Below, one piece after another: positions 22,013-34,600 of a stretch of DNA of 64,000 bases (position 1 is the first letter of the stretch; the number at the start of each line of letters is the position of its first letter). The position numbers and the translations under genes were made by a program. Location: positions 1-64,000 of the forward strand of contig JABCPU010000275.1 in the NCBI GenBank assembly GCA_016800925.1. Reading direction: 5' to 3'. The stretch comes from Suillus spraguei. Its lineage: Eukaryota > Basidiomycota > Agaricomycetes > Boletales > Suillaceae. A model generated the notes under the pieces. The model was not told where the DNA came from and did not search any database. It saw only the letters and a program-made list of their open reading frames with translations.

Positions 22013-23601
22013 TGACACGCACCAAACTGGTCTGGTGCATGGCTGACTAAGCACTACTGCAGCTGAAAAATAGTACCAGGACTATAATAGCTTAGTGTTC
22101 CTCTATTCAGAAATCAATCCATGACACAGAATTGAAAGTTTCTTGTTGCTCGTAAAAGTTTGCTTATTATTTCTAATTCATTTTTCATGGGTGTGTTTAT
22201 GTATGTTTGGCTACAGAAACTACTTCATAAGATTCCCACAGATGTCAGGTGACCCAGCAAAATAATTACATGGAGTTACCCTGCAGAGAAACTCATGAAA
22301 CACATTATGATTCACTCGCGTCATTTCTATGCATCTACAAAAAAGTGCAGATTTATGCTTCAAATATTACATAATTGATATTCCTCCTAGGATAGCCACT
22401 AATAGTCACCTGATCTCAAATTTATGCATAGCCATTGATATCCCACATGACTTCTTCTCACACCCTTGAGCATATTACAAATCAACTATGACAATATTCA
22501 ATAAATAGGGTAGGTCAGCACCCCTACAAAACGTGGGAAAACAGTAGCATAGCCATTCATTTTGTCTATATAAGACCACCTTTTTGTCAATAAAAGAGAG
22601 ATTTTCTCCCCCTCAGAAATATAACTGAGAGTGAAGTGTGACCAGCACTATCAGCACACTGTCAAGAACATTGTCAACAACAGTAAGATTGGAAGTCTAC
22701 TCTGTGAGATAGCACTACCTTGAGCTCACTGTGCTCAACAACTAGCAAGACCCTGAGCTCACTGTGTCTGACAACCAGCACAACAAATCTTTTTTTTTGA
22801 CAAATTCATTCTAGTTTCTTTCATCATCTTCCCTCTGTTTTTCTTTCTCTGTTGTCTGTTTCCTTGCTTCTGTTTCTTTTGAATCTTTCTCTTTTTCTTC
22901 TTTTTTTGATCACTGGTCTCTCTCTCTTTTTCAAAGTTTGTTGGTGCTAAGTGTCCTTGTGTTTCTAATATTTGTGTTGTCTCTTTAGTCCATCTAAGGC
23001 CAGAGTAGCTTAGTGGAGAGACTTTAGAGTTGACAGTGAACACTTGATCTCACACATCTGAGTAGCGATACTGAGTTAAGGTCTTCACTGACTGATAGAC
23101 TCTAGTTATTGAAAGGGGACTTGGTATTGAAATCCAAGGACGTCCATTCCTGTTATCCGCTTAATACTCATAGTGAGTTCCTTGGCAGCAGGATCCAATA
23201 GTAAGCTAGAAGATCTCTGAAGTAGTGACTAGTCTTGACCAGGGATTCTACCTGCTTGTCTGAGAAGGTGATTGTTGTAACTTCCCACAAATTGCAGTAG
23301 CACAATTGTTGCAAAACACCTGCATTCCATTGGAGAGAGTAATTCAGCCAGTTACTTCTGTTTCTAGTTTGTTTGACTTCTGTGTTTTTCTTTGAAGTTT
23401 AGTTGTTTCGAGAATCTTTGTCATTGTCCAAAGTTTGCTGATCTCACAGAAGTGACTCATTTGCTGACCGTAGCCTGGGGAACATAAACAGCCACCCACG
23501 TACAACCACGTTATCAGTCATTGGTATTTGTCTGAATCACTGACCGTGGAGATATTTGGTTTTATAGGTCTTTATCTATAGATCATCTATCTAAGAAGAC
23601 A
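22013..23601 (+). repeat. extra LTR in inverted orientation (copy a)
   Basis: This 1589-nt sequence runs from TGACACGCACC to AAGACA, the same 5'-to-3' order as the LTR of the minus-strand Gypsy element, but it lies on the plus strand. It is a near-identical inverted copy of 23621-25252. A 19-nt spacer (23602-23620) separates the two; each side begins with TTATTG/CAATAA, which also adjoins the LTR next to the primer binding site of the full element. It therefore looks like an LTR plus the first bases of an internal region from a second element fused head-to-head. Confidence 0.85.
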
Positions 23602-23620
23602 TTATTGTGGGATCCAATAA

Positions 23621-25252
23621 TGTCTTCTTAGATAGATGATCTATAGATAAAGACCTATAAAACCAAATATCTCCACGGTCAGTGATTCAGACAAATACCA
23701 ATGACTGATAACGTGGTTGTCGTGGGTGGCTGTTTATGTTCCCCAGGCACGTCAGCAAATGAGTCACTTCTATGAGATCAGCAAACTCTTGGACAATGAC
23801 AAAGATTCTTGAACAACTAAACTTCAAAAGAAAAACACAGAAGTCGAACAAACTTAGAAACAGAAGTAACTGGCTGAATTACTCTCTTCAACGGAATGCA
23901 GGTGTTTTGCAACAATTGTGCTACTGCAATTTGTGGGAAGTTACAACAATCACCTTCTCAGACAAGCAGGTAGGATCCCTGGTCAAGACTAGTCACTACT
24001 TCAGAGATCTTCTAGCTTACTATTGAACCTGCTGCCAAGGAACTCACTATGAGTATTAAGCAGTTAGCAGGAACGGACGTCCTTGGATTTCAATACCAAG
24101 TCCCCTTTCAATAACTAGAGTCTATCAGTCAGTGAAGACCTCAACTCAGTATCGCTACTCAGATGTGCAAGATAGAGTGTTGCTATCAACTTCTGAAGTC
24201 TCTCCTACTAAGCTACTCTGGCCTTAGATGGACTAAAGAGACAACACAAATATTAGAAACACAAGGACACTTAGCACCAACAAACTTTGAAAAAGAGAGA
24301 GAGACCAGTAATCAAAGCAAAAGAAGAAAAAGAAAGATTCAGAAACAGAAGCAAGGAACAAGACAACAGAGAGAAAGAGAAGAAGAGAAGAAGAGAAAGA
24401 AACAGAGAAGAGAAAACAGAGAGGAAGATGATGAAAGAAACTAGAATGAATTTGTCAAAGAAAAAAAGATTTGTTGTCTTGCTGGTTGTCAGACACAGTG
24501 AGCTCAGGGTCTTGCTAGTTGTTGAGCACAGTGAGCTCAAGGTAGTGCTATCTCACAGAGTAGACTTCCAATCTTACTGTTGTTGACAATGTTCTTGACA
24601 GTGTGCTGATAGTGCTGCTCACACTTCACTCTCAGTTATATTTCTGAGGGGGAGAAAATCTCTTTTTTTATTGACAAAAAGGTGGGTCTTATATAGACAA
24701 AATGAATGGCTATGCTACTGTTTTCCCACATTTTTGTAGGGGTGCTGACCTACCCTATTTATTGAATATTGTCATAGTTGATTTGTAATATGCTCAAGGG
24801 TGTGAGAAGAAGTCATGTGGGATATCAATGGCTATGCATAAATTTGAGATCAGGTGACTATTAGTGGCTATCCTAGGAGGAATATCAATTATGTAATATT
24901 TGAAGCATAAATCTGCACTTTTTTGTAGATGTATAGAAATGACGCGAGTGAATCATAATGTGTTTCATGAGTTTCTCTGCAGGGTAACTCTATGTAATTA
25001 TTTTGCTGGGGTCACCTGACATCTGTGGGAATATTATGAAGTAGTTTCTGTAGCCAAACATACATAAACACACCCATGAAAAAATGAATTAGAAATAATA
25101 AGCAAACTTTTACGAGCAAAAAGAAACTTTCGATTCTGTGTCATGGATTGATTTCTGAATAGAGGAACACTAAGCTATTATAGTCCTGGTACTATTTTTC
25201 AGCTGCAGTAGTGCTTAGTCAGCCATGCACCAGACCAGTTTGGTGCGTGTCA
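23621..25252 (-). repeat. Gypsy 3' LTR (copy b)
   Basis: On the minus strand it runs TGACACGCACC to AAGACA. It is a direct repeat of 36869-38471 with scattered single-base changes and small indels, so it is the left LTR of the element. A polypurine tract next to it (25253 onward, minus strand) is not obvious. Lysine-rich reading frames inside are compositional. Confidence 0.85.
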
Positions 25253-25359
25253 TCTAGTGGAAAGTGAGAAATCAATCGTCCCCGATTGTGAAGGGGCAGG
25301 GTGGGAGAAATTGACTTGTTCATCTGCTGTGTTTGGGAATGGATATCGCAGAGGGTTTG

Positions 25360-25776
25360 TCATGATTTTGTTAAAGGGTAATGCAGGAAGCTCCTCAGGG
25401 CATCTTGCTGTTGAATCTCCCTCAATTCCTGTTCTATGTCGTCCAGTTCATAGTTCAACCATTGTGCAACTTTGAAAATGTAGTTGCACGTGGGGCAACG
25501 CCATCGGAAAAGGTATGTTCCATGCCGTCTTGTGCCGGAGTAGGGTCTTATGTCTACCTGATAATGTGGATCTCCTTGGGGATGCATTTCTGTGGCGTGC
25601 TCTGTGAGCAGACTTCCTAATTTGTCTAGTTGACTTTCTACTATACTCATCTGACTTCGAAAATGTTCCTCATTTGAGTATATTTTTCCAAGGCGAAGAT
25701 ATGCAGTAGGAGAAATTCCTGGCTCTGGATGGGGGTTCTGTTCTAAGCCCAATTCGATCCGGGTTGCACGGTTCAT
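25360..25776 (-). CDS. accessory ORF 3 of Gypsy element, CxxC + coiled coil
   Basis: This 138-residue frame starts MNRATRIELGLEQNPHPEPG. The C-terminal part has a putative metal-binding or disulfide pair in WRCPTCNYIF, then a helical charged segment LDDIEQELREIQQQDALRSF and an ending HYPLTKS. The same plan (WTCSVC, coiled coil, TFPLD ending) occurs in the frame at 27109-27486, so the two are probably duplicates. It lies between integrase and the 3' LTR, where standard Gypsy elements have nothing. The function is unknown. Confidence 0.5.
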   Translation of the reverse strand: MNRATRIELGLEQNPHPEPGISPTAYLRLGKIYSNEEHFRSQMSIVESQLDKLGSLLTEHATEMHPQGDPHYQVDIRPYSGTRRHGTYLFRWRCPTCNYIFKVAQWLNYELDDIEQELREIQQQDALRSFLHYPLTKS

Positions 25777-25974
25777 TGCTCTCCTAGACGAATGGTTACG
25801 CTTGGGAAGTTGTTGTCCTCGATGATTTGCAAATAACCAATGTGTTGACTAAAAAGAATGTAGAGTCCAAGTACGCAGGTAGTATACAGTATCAGATCAA
25901 AGGGAAGCATAGGGAACTATAGTCAAAGCACGATTGTCAAATGATATATGTGATGCAAAGAGATTTGTATGTGT

Positions 25975-26598
25975 CTAGTTTTGGGGATTGTTAGAGTTGG
26001 AACCAGATGCCTGGTGCGACTCCTGATACACCTCAACAATTGTGCCAAAACTCTCATTTCCTTCAAGCACATCCCGTAATTCTTTCAATTGCCGGTTGAG
26101 TATCTCAGAAATCTCCTCTGTGTATGTTGGAAGACGCTTGGCGCACTTCTTGAGCAAGCGTGCAAGACGAATGTGTCTGGGAAGGTGGAGGATTCCCAAT
26201 GGCAAGGTGAGCTGAACAGGTTGGCGAGGGTATGGGTCATCTGGGTCAATGTCTAGCGGAGTAACATTGACAACTAGGTGTTCTTTAAAGTGCACCAACA
26301 CTTGCGAGATTTTTCCGGAATATTTCCAGCCATCGCGTGACTGATCCTCCATGCTTATAATTTTTCCTAGTGAAAGAGGAGTGCGACGGTGGCATCCGCA
26401 TGTATATAGGTATGCCCATTCATGGTCGGATACGCGGGTGTATTTGACCGGCCTTGTGTAAATGATGGGGGACCGATGGTCCAAAGCCACAAATGGTATG
26501 GCAGGAGTAGGATGTTGGCGGAAGTACATAGTTGTGAGCAAAAAAAAGGATTTTTTTCTGGAAGATAAGTGATAGTGGGTAGCGCTATGGTTGAGCAA
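25975..26598 (-). CDS. accessory ORF 2 of Gypsy element, unknown
   Basis: This frame of 207 codons (the first Met may be internal) contains YTRVSDHEWAYLYTCGCHRR, a proline-rich patch DIDPDDPYPRQPVQLTLPLG and a basic/leucine-rich helix HIRLARLLKKCAKRLP. A helical C-terminal part ISEILNRQLKELRDVLEGN follows, then a polar end. The gene is read in the same direction as pol. No known family was recognised. An env-like role is not supported, since no clear signal peptide or membrane anchor is seen. Confidence 0.45.
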   Translation of the reverse strand: MLNHSATHYHLSSRKKSFFLLTTMYFRQHPTPAIPFVALDHRSPIIYTRPVKYTRVSDHEWAYLYTCGCHRRTPLSLGKIISMEDQSRDGWKYSGKISQVLVHFKEHLVVNVTPLDIDPDDPYPRQPVQLTLPLGILHLPRHIRLARLLKKCAKRLPTYTEEISEILNRQLKELRDVLEGNESFGTIVEVYQESHQASGSNSNNPQN

Positions 26599-27108
26599 GA
26601 ACTAAGGACACTTGAAGGCTTTTTACAGCGTCCTTTATACAAATATTGAGTAGGGTCCTTAGGGTTTGGCACTGATTGACCTGTCAAGAAAGTTTGACAG
26701 GTTTGGTAATTAAACCCTTTTAGGAGGTAATTGAAATGTAACGTCCCTTATTAATGCCACTAGGGTATTTTAACTTTTAAGGTATACTTCATAATATCTT
26801 CTGCCGAAATTAAGATTCAGTTATCTTTTTAAGTTTGGGAGCCTTTTTATTCAATTATTTGATCCTCCGCACGCAGCAACCAACGGAATAAAATGTAACA
26901 TGTAGTACAGTGCCTCCTTACAAGCCGTTTGTATCCTAAGTCCCATAGTGTGATTATAGTCAGTAAGTAATCTGAAAACAAATGTAAATGAGAACAACGT
27001 ATATGGTGTATGAATAAAGCTAGACAAGCAGCTTGGGTTTCTTGCAACAAGCGTTCTTCTGCCGAAATGTGATCCATCGGTAAAACCTTTCTCAAGATAA
27101 CAAATTTT
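26599..27108. other. Gypsy 3' spacer
   Basis: AT-rich DNA lies between accessory frames. An 82-codon minus frame at 26847-27095 is possible but unsupported. Confidence 0.3.
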
Positions 27109-27486
27109 CTAGTCTAGTGGGAATGTTACCCAGGATTGTATCTCCGCTTTTTCGATCTCTTTGAGACGTGCTTCTATGTTCTGGGCCTGTCGCTCTAAGG
27201 TAGCACAGACCGAGCAAGTCCAATTAGGCTGGTTAGGGAGTGTATTCTGTTCTTCTGTATTCAGAGGATCTGTTAGGTATGCATTTCCAGGTTCCAAGAG
27301 AATGTTCTGGTCAATTCCTGGAGTATGTTTGTCTAGTACATGTCCTACCCAGTTGGCAGTAATGTGGAGTAGGTTATTACGAGCTTGCCGTCGCCGAATC
27401 TTAAACTGTTGTGGGGAATCACTAGTTTCACTATTCGGGGTCTCCATAGGGATCTGATACAAGGTTTTCTTCTTCAGCTTCTTCAA
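27109..27486 (-). CDS. accessory ORF 1 of Gypsy element, CxxC + coiled coil
   Basis: This frame of 125 codons overlaps the end of the integrase frame by about 56 nt. It begins with a basic stretch (MKKLKKKTLYQ) and has FKIRRRQARNNLLHITANWV in the middle. The CxxC pair WTCSVCATLERQ is followed by a helical segment NIEARLKEIEKAEIQSW and the end VTFPLD. Its C-terminal third resembles that of the frame at 25360-25776. No known domain was recognised. Confidence 0.45.
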   Translation of the reverse strand: MKKLKKKTLYQIPMETPNSETSDSPQQFKIRRRQARNNLLHITANWVGHVLDKHTPGIDQNILLEPGNAYLTDPLNTEEQNTLPNQPNWTCSVCATLERQAQNIEARLKEIEKAEIQSWVTFPLD

Positions 27487-30400
27487 TTCCCTGGGAAAGT
27501 GCTTGAAATTGCTGGGAGTTTCTGGTTATATAGGGCAGGAGTCTGAAGGCCGCTATTCCGCGTCGGGATATTGTACCATCCATTTCACTCAATACATATG
27601 ACCCTCCCTGAGTTCTCCGCTCCACTATATATGGGCCAAGATAGCGGGGCTTGGTCTTTCGATTTAGTTCTTTCTCTATTCGGGTATTTCGTACTAGAAC
27701 TAAATCACCTGAATGGTATACTTCTTGCCTTAATCGTTTAGCATATCTTTTCTCAAATTGTTCTTTGGATTTACACCGAGCCATTTTCAATGCTTCTGCT
27801 GCTTGCTCCAAATCTTCAGGGCGTCTTTCCAGCTGGCGTATTCGTAGTGCTAACAGATCTGCTGAGGTCATTTCACTCATGAAACCATCTACCATGAATG
27901 TTGCTTCTGCCAAGTCAAATGGCAATACGGGATGTACTCCATGAATTAGGAAGAATGCTGAGAATCCTGTTACCCGACTAGTGGTAACTCGGTCTGCAAA
28001 TAAGGTTTGAGGGATCTTCTGAGGCCATTGCGTAAGATTATCACCACATGATTTGACTAGTGCTTCTCGCAATGTGAAATGTCCTCTTTCAACTACTCCA
28101 TTAGCCTGGGAATTATAGGGCGAGATTGTGACATGTGGGATGTTTACTTTGTCCATAAGTGCCGAAAATGCACCTTGTACTTCTGGCCCATTATCAGTGG
28201 TTACCTGCCCTATGGCTCCATATCTGCAATATAGATCTTCCCAAAAAAACTTGCTGAGAGTCTTGGCAGTGGGTGCTCTTAAGGCTCGTCCTTCTACGTA
28301 GCGGGACAGGTCATCTCTCGCTAACACAATATACTTGAATCCTTGAGCCGGGGCATATGCATGATATCAATGTAGATTTTCACAAAGATTGTGGAGGGAG
28401 TGGAGATTGTGATAGGAATATGCATTTTAGTGGTACTCCGGATTTGGCAGGGGTGACATGACTGTACATGATGTCGTACATCTGCAAACAAGTATGGCCA
28501 GAAAAATCGGAGCCGAACTGTTTCCCATGTGGCTGCCTCACCCCTGTGTCCAAGCTCTTCATGTGCCTGATTGAGAATTGTCGCACGCTTCTCCGGATCA
28601 AATATTACCAAAAGTGGTGGTCTATCCTGCATCTTTTTATACATTCTTCCGTTCTGCACAAAGAACTTGACAGCCTTCTTCAGAAATCTCTTCTTTGCTG
28701 AGATGGTTTCGAATAAGGGTGTTTCTAGAGTGGTTAGGAACTTGAACATGTCCCTTAGATTCTTTTCCTGATGTCCTGTTCCAATGAATACTGCCTGAGA
28801 AGATACCTTCCTTCCTGGTGCCAAGACCATGGTATTAAGACAAGCCTGGGATGTACTACCATATAAGGCTAATTCATCTAACCATGTATCATCTTGAGGA
28901 TCAATACTTTCTCCTTCTCCTAAACCTCTTCTGGACAATGCGTCAGGTCCCTTGAATTTAGTGGCAGGTACGTGAATGAGTGTGAAATCGAAGAGCAGGA
29001 TTCCTTGGATCCACCGGTTAATAGCTGCATTTGGCTGAAGATCAGGCTCATTTAACATCCCTTTGATATATTTGGCATCTACTTCCACATGGAGAACTTT
29101 CACACCAATGATGTAAAGGCGGAAATGACGGAGTGCTCGGTAAAGTCCATACAGTTCTAACTTCGGTTGCGAATATCGGGATTCCACCTCATTGAAGGGT
29201 AATGACCCATATCTTGCAGGTCGCTTACGTCCTTGTTCATCCTCTTGAATAAGATAATCCCAGCTGCATATAGCTTGAGTCCACTGATAAGGTAACTGGG
29301 CGATCTGAGGTATAGTCAATTGATCTGAGAGCTGGTGCTGAAGCAACTAGCTTTTTTAATGTTTCAAAAGCTTCTTTCCTTCTTTCATCCCAGACAAATT
29401 CAATGTCTTCCTCCACAACTCACTCAGGGGTCTGGCTAGTGTGGAGTATCCTGGAATCCATATGCGAACAGTGCACATAATCCTAGAAATGCTCTAGCTT
29501 CCTTTGGAGTTTTTAGATCAGGCCAATTAAGGATCTTGTCTACCTTTGTTTTATCAGGGATCCTCCCTTCAGGGGTACATGTTTGTCCAACAATCAGTAC
29601 TTGAGGAAGGCATAGCTGAATTTTGAGGGCTGAGAATGTGGCACCGGCCTCCTTGATACGATGCATAATTCGTTGAACATCTAGAGCATGAAGCCAAATA
29701 AATTTGCGAATGCCTGGATTCTCAGGCAGGACTTCAGGTTGACCATGCTCATCAGGAAATATGCTTGTAGGTCTTTGATAGGGAGGTCATCTATGAAGAT
29801 GTTGGCTTTTTTCAGGAATTTCTTCTTTGAGCACAAAAGTCATACAGTTCTGAAATTCAGCAGGAGAGTTGGTGAATCCAGTGGGGAGTGAAGTGATACG
29901 AAGCAGTCCCAGGGGTGTCAAGAATGCAGTAAGATCTCTGCTTTGTGGGTGCAATTTCCTGGCATCAATCCCAAAATAAATCGAACACAGTGTAACACTG
30001 GGCTCCTGCAAATGGCTCCACAAAATCATCAAGAATAGGAGGTAGACCTGCATCATGAATAGTGACCTTGTTGAGTGGCTGAAGGTCATGAACTATCCTC
30101 AGCTTTCCATTCTTCTTGACTACACAGAACCATCGTGATCGGTATGCGGATTGACTTGGTTCATAAACTCCTGCCTCTATCTTTAATTTCAATACTCTAT
30201 GACCTTGCTTCGTATTCCTGGAGGAATTGGAATGTTCTTATATTCCCATGGGATATGTGGGATGGTAGGAATAATGTATGGGGAAAAGTATGATTCCTTC
30301 AGAGTACCCCTATCTGTATCTTCAAAAGCTAATGCATCCTGGTGTAACCACATAATGTGTCGAAATAGTTTCTCCTCTTCTGGTCGTAAGAATCCTGTGG

Positions 30401-30845
30401 AATTGATCTTGAGAGCTTCCAATCGTTCTGCAGTGAGTTTCTTGGTGGGAATCACTTCTGGAGGATTTGGAGATAGGGGTATAAGGGTGGCTAAGGGGTC
30501 AGTCGGGATTTGCCGAACTACTTGAGCTTCTTGGGGGAACACTCCAGGAACAGGCCGTACCTTCTTATCTACTCGTTTATACATGGTAAGTGAGCTAGCA
30601 TCACCTGGGCGGTCCAGATCATTGTCCAAATCATCGTCAGGGATCCAAAATAGCCCATCACTCTCTTGGTCTTCTAGGGTCATTGTCCATATGGAGTCTC
30701 CAGGCTCGAAGTGTTCTGTGATACTCCCAATCCATATGGTTACCTCTTCCTCCTTATTTTGTCCTCCTGATTCACAATTTATAGGGGTATCACTGGCTCG
30801 CACATATAATCCAGAACTCGTAGTCTCCTTTGCCATTTGCTGCAT
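27431..30845 (-). pseudogene. Gypsy pol: RT, RNase H, integrase; several frame breaks
   Basis: From 30845 the frame gives VRPVPGVFPQEAQVV and PHIPWEYKNIPIPPGIRSKV, then breaks near 30190. RT continues with GVYEPSQSAYRSRWFCVVKK and FAGAQCYTVFDLFW, breaks near 29970, resumes with FLTPLGLLRITSLPTGFTNS and breaks near 29790 before the active site FIDDLP. RNase H/connection sequence starts before 29346 (RPARYGSLPFNEVESRYSQP). Integrase has an HHCC finger (HEELGH ... CHPCQ), a first catalytic D in YIDIMHMP, a frame break near 28340, then TTDNGPEV and NSQANGVVERGH, with the final E about 35 residues after the second D. A chromodomain-like end is not clear. As written, the enzyme cannot be made as one polypeptide. 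Confidence 0.85.
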
Positions 30846-31684
30846 TCTTGTGGAGTTCAGTTCCTCGGACCGGGTATAGGCTGTTGGGTTGGCAATGTAT
30901 TATATAGGTCTACCCTGATTCTTTCTCACACAACTAGACTAGAATGAATGTCGTAATACTCCGTAATAATCTTGGGTCTTGTGGACTACTACCGCTGATC
31001 TTAGTTTGGTTTCTGCTTAGGTATATGTATTTCACCAGTAAATTTATACTAGTTTATGTATACTACCCTAAGGCTGGCAGGCAAGGTGGTTCGTGTTTTG
31101 CTTGACAGGTTTGTGAACTATCTAAGCTTTCGAGCTTCTTTGGCTGAAGGATAGGCTTTGTTGAATTAGATGAACATGTGGCATAGGATAATTCATAGGG
31201 TCTAGTTGTTCAACCAATAGGTTCATAACTTATAGAGTTCTTAAGGCTTTTTAACACTCTTGTTTTGCTTAAGACTTATGTTTTGTTTCATGTGTTAGCT
31301 GCGCGAAGCTTTTGACTAAAAAAAAGGGGGGTGTGTTCGCGTGATTCTTGATGCTAAATCGGTCGAGATTCTTAAGGGTCCAATTGTATACAGCCAAAAA
31401 TAGACTCATCGCACAAACTTTCGACGACAAGTAGTTATACATTTCGTACACATACGTAGTAGGTACCATAGGCACAGGAACAGACAGTAGACAGCATCAG
31501 ACATATGTCAGTAAGTACAAGCAGACAGGCGGATACAAACAGTCACATGGACAAGCAGGCGACAGGAACAAGCAGACCCGCTATAGTAGAATGTAACAAA
31601 AAAAAAGCATAAGCACACGACAATACAAATATACTAGTACATAAACACTACTGCTGTCCAAAGACTCGAGATGCTCTCCAGTAT
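30846..31684. other. Gypsy spacer between protease and pol frames
   Basis: This AT-rich stretch lies inside the element with no supported frame. A purine run of A and G near 31317-31331 followed by TGTG looks like a polypurine-tract/LTR junction on the plus strand and might mark a nested, decayed element. Confidence 0.3.
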
Positions 31685-34600
31685 CTATTCTAAGAAGTAA
31701 GGGCCGTTGCGTTCAAAACGAGGAGAGGAACGCTCGTACTTGGACTCTGTTACTGACAAGACATGGTTCATGCTTGTGGAAGCTTCCACGCCCGTCCCGT
31801 GAAGATCGTCGAGTAAGTAGTGCTGGAGTAAGGTGTGAACGACGTCCTCGTCAGGGAGGAAGCTTTGGAGTAAGTCGTCAATAGAGTCTGCGAGAGTGAA
31901 ATGCCCAAAGAACCTAAAAAATCCTGCAGCTGTGCGCAAAAACGCGACCTCCTCGAGAGTGAAGAGTGGGTTAGCAGAGGGCATAGCTGCATGAAGAAAG
32001 TAGCGCGAGTGACGGTTGCTGGGATGCAGCACACACCATCCACAATGATGAGGATCATCTGATCCTGCATGCTCTCCTGGGACTGTACTGGAGTAAGGGT
32101 GCCATGGGTGAGCTGAAGGATGGTGCGTGCGGCGGAGCGCATAGTCTTGAGTTCCTCGATGCGACGGTAGAGGCGGCTCCTGCCTCGTGGGACGTGTGCC
32201 TCGTAAGTCGAGGTGTCGTAGTGATAGATGCAGCTAGGGCGGGTAGTGTAAAACGCCGCGTGCTCAAGCCCGAGCTCGCGGACGGCATGAGACGCCATGA
32301 TACCGGTTAGGAATTTGCAGAGGGAGGTAAGACGCTGGGAGGAGATAGGGTCGTAGTGGCCGTGGAAGGGGAGACGCTGGTAGGTCTGGTCGCTGTAAGA
32401 GAGGCCGAATGGGACAGGCGCGAGTCGGTCGAAGATGTCGTTGTCTGGGTCGGGCTCCTCAAGCGCCTCAGCATCTTGAGTAAAGGTAAGGGAAGAGACG
32501 AGCTGGGGAATATATTTACGCGACCACGGGTCAGAGATATCCTCTGCGAGCTTCTTGATGTGCATGAGGGTGGCACGAGGAGCAAGCTTGGTGGATACGG
32601 GCTGCGCAGAGGGCAGGAAGACGGCGTCCTCCTCTTCGTCGGCACAGGACGAGGAAGAGTTACTGCAGTCAAGGAACAAGTCGTCGTCCGAGAGTTCCTC
32701 CTCTGGACCGTTGAGCTCGACTTTGTGTGCCCAAACGCAGCGGCGCTTTTATTGAGGGCAACGAGCCATGTCTTGACAACAAGGGCTTGGTGGAAGAGCG
32801 TGGCTTCAGAGGCGACCTTCGCCTCTGAAGCCTTGGGCGTCCTGGGCGGCGTAGGTAGAGACACTGTAGTAGATACCTCCTTCCTCTTCATACTCTCTTC
32901 TACACCCATACTCTCTTTTACTTCTCTCTCCAGGGACCGGCGGGATGCTGTCTCGTCCTTGAAGTCCTTAAGGTCGTCGGGGGTAAGAGGCAATATCTTG
33001 GGCGCAAGGGCACTTGATGGATCTGCGGCCGGAAATGAAGCGCCGTTCCCGAGGGTGTTTGCTCCCGGGAACTCTAAGATGTCGGCAGGCGCCATGTGGG
33101 CGAGGCCGTTGAAGTCGATAGTGGGTAGGAGGGTAGAGCCAAGGCCCATAGAGCGCTTGACTGCTGCGTCGTAGGCTTTGAAGAACGGGCCAGGCGTGAG
33201 TCGCTTGGCGAAGGCAAGGGGAGTAGGTGATTGAATTTGTCTTGCGTCGATCGGAAGCTCGAAGGCAGGTATAAGTACGTTGCCGCTTTGAGATATTACA
33301 TCTTGAGCGGCGAAATTTGCATGTACTACTATATTTGGAACGTAATCTACGATGTGCCTGGCTTCGTTCCTAATTTTAGAAAACTGCGAGGCGTTCAATG
33401 CTAAGTAATCAGCCTCGTGATTTCCATTAATGGAATGTGTAAACTGCACGTTGGCCGTGTGCCGAAAGGAGTGATGCCCGGGGTGGACCATCGGTTGCTT
33501 AGCGTTAGATCCGGCGTACTCGATCATAGCTGGATTGGGCTGGAAGAGTGTAATAGAACGGATGGGAGACATGATGGGCCGAGTTCTGGTAGGTCCCTTG
33601 AATATTGTAGTTTCTTTTATAGCTCTTGTAACTACACTTTCCTTTAACGTTTTTATTAACTGTAAGGCCTCTATTGCTTCAATGCTACCTATAGTTCTGC
33701 GTGATATGTCTACCAATTTCCTCTGTGGGTTGTACTTGCGCAGCTGAGATTCTCCGTCAGTATCTGATGCTTCTATTACCCCCGTAATGAGGTAAGTACT
33801 ATTTTTAGAATTCATTTGGTGTGCTGCGCTGTTGCCGGCGATACCCGCACATGTAATACTCCAGCCTTTCGCACCGTTGTCCCGCTTCTTTCCGTATTTG
33901 GAAGGAACCACTAACACTTCGGATATATCGTCGTTAGTAGGACTATTTCCGAATTCGAGCCATGTGCCTGTAGGGCGCTCGTGTATAGATACTGTATTGT
34001 GAGTTTGCCAAGGCCTTCCCAATAAAATATCAAATGGGACCGAGTCCCCTACATATATGTCGGCTACTGTAAGTACTGAGCCTATTTTTACGGGTACCTG
34101 AGAAACCAGACCCTTAAGATGTCCTGTACCGCCATTTGCATCATGTAGTACTAAAGTTTTACTCCTATTGATCGGGAGCTTAATGAATTTCTCATACATG
34201 TGCTCTGATACTATATTTAGCTGACTGCTGGTATCAATTACCGCTTTAAGACTGTTCCCGTGAATTTTGATTGGTAATTCTATTAACGCACCTTTTGATG
34301 GTGATTCGGAACTTCCCATCACGTTAAATCCTTCCGCTGTATTCTCACTCCCTTCGTTCGGGTCAAATACTAGGTGAGTTTCCTTTCTTGTCATTGTTTT
34401 GGGTCTGATCGACTCGGCCAACAGCCCTGACAACTCCTTAGATACGCCCAAGATCTCTCCCGCAGTAAGTTCTACAGGTACGTTTAGTATTCGGCTTAGT
34501 ACTAATTTAGCATTGATTCCATCAGCTAATTCTGATCTTCGGATACCCGATCGAGTATCGATCGTTTGATCCGCCTGCTTCTGAGGCATTTCCCTCCCCT

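Noticed and set aside
22759..24586. Lysine/glutamate-rich ORFs
   Set aside because: They lie in purine-rich parts of the LTRs and appear in inverted copies on both strands; they are compositional.
25975..26598. Envelope-like gene in the Gypsy element
   Set aside because: Position would fit, but there is no convincing signal peptide, glycosylated ectodomain or membrane anchor.
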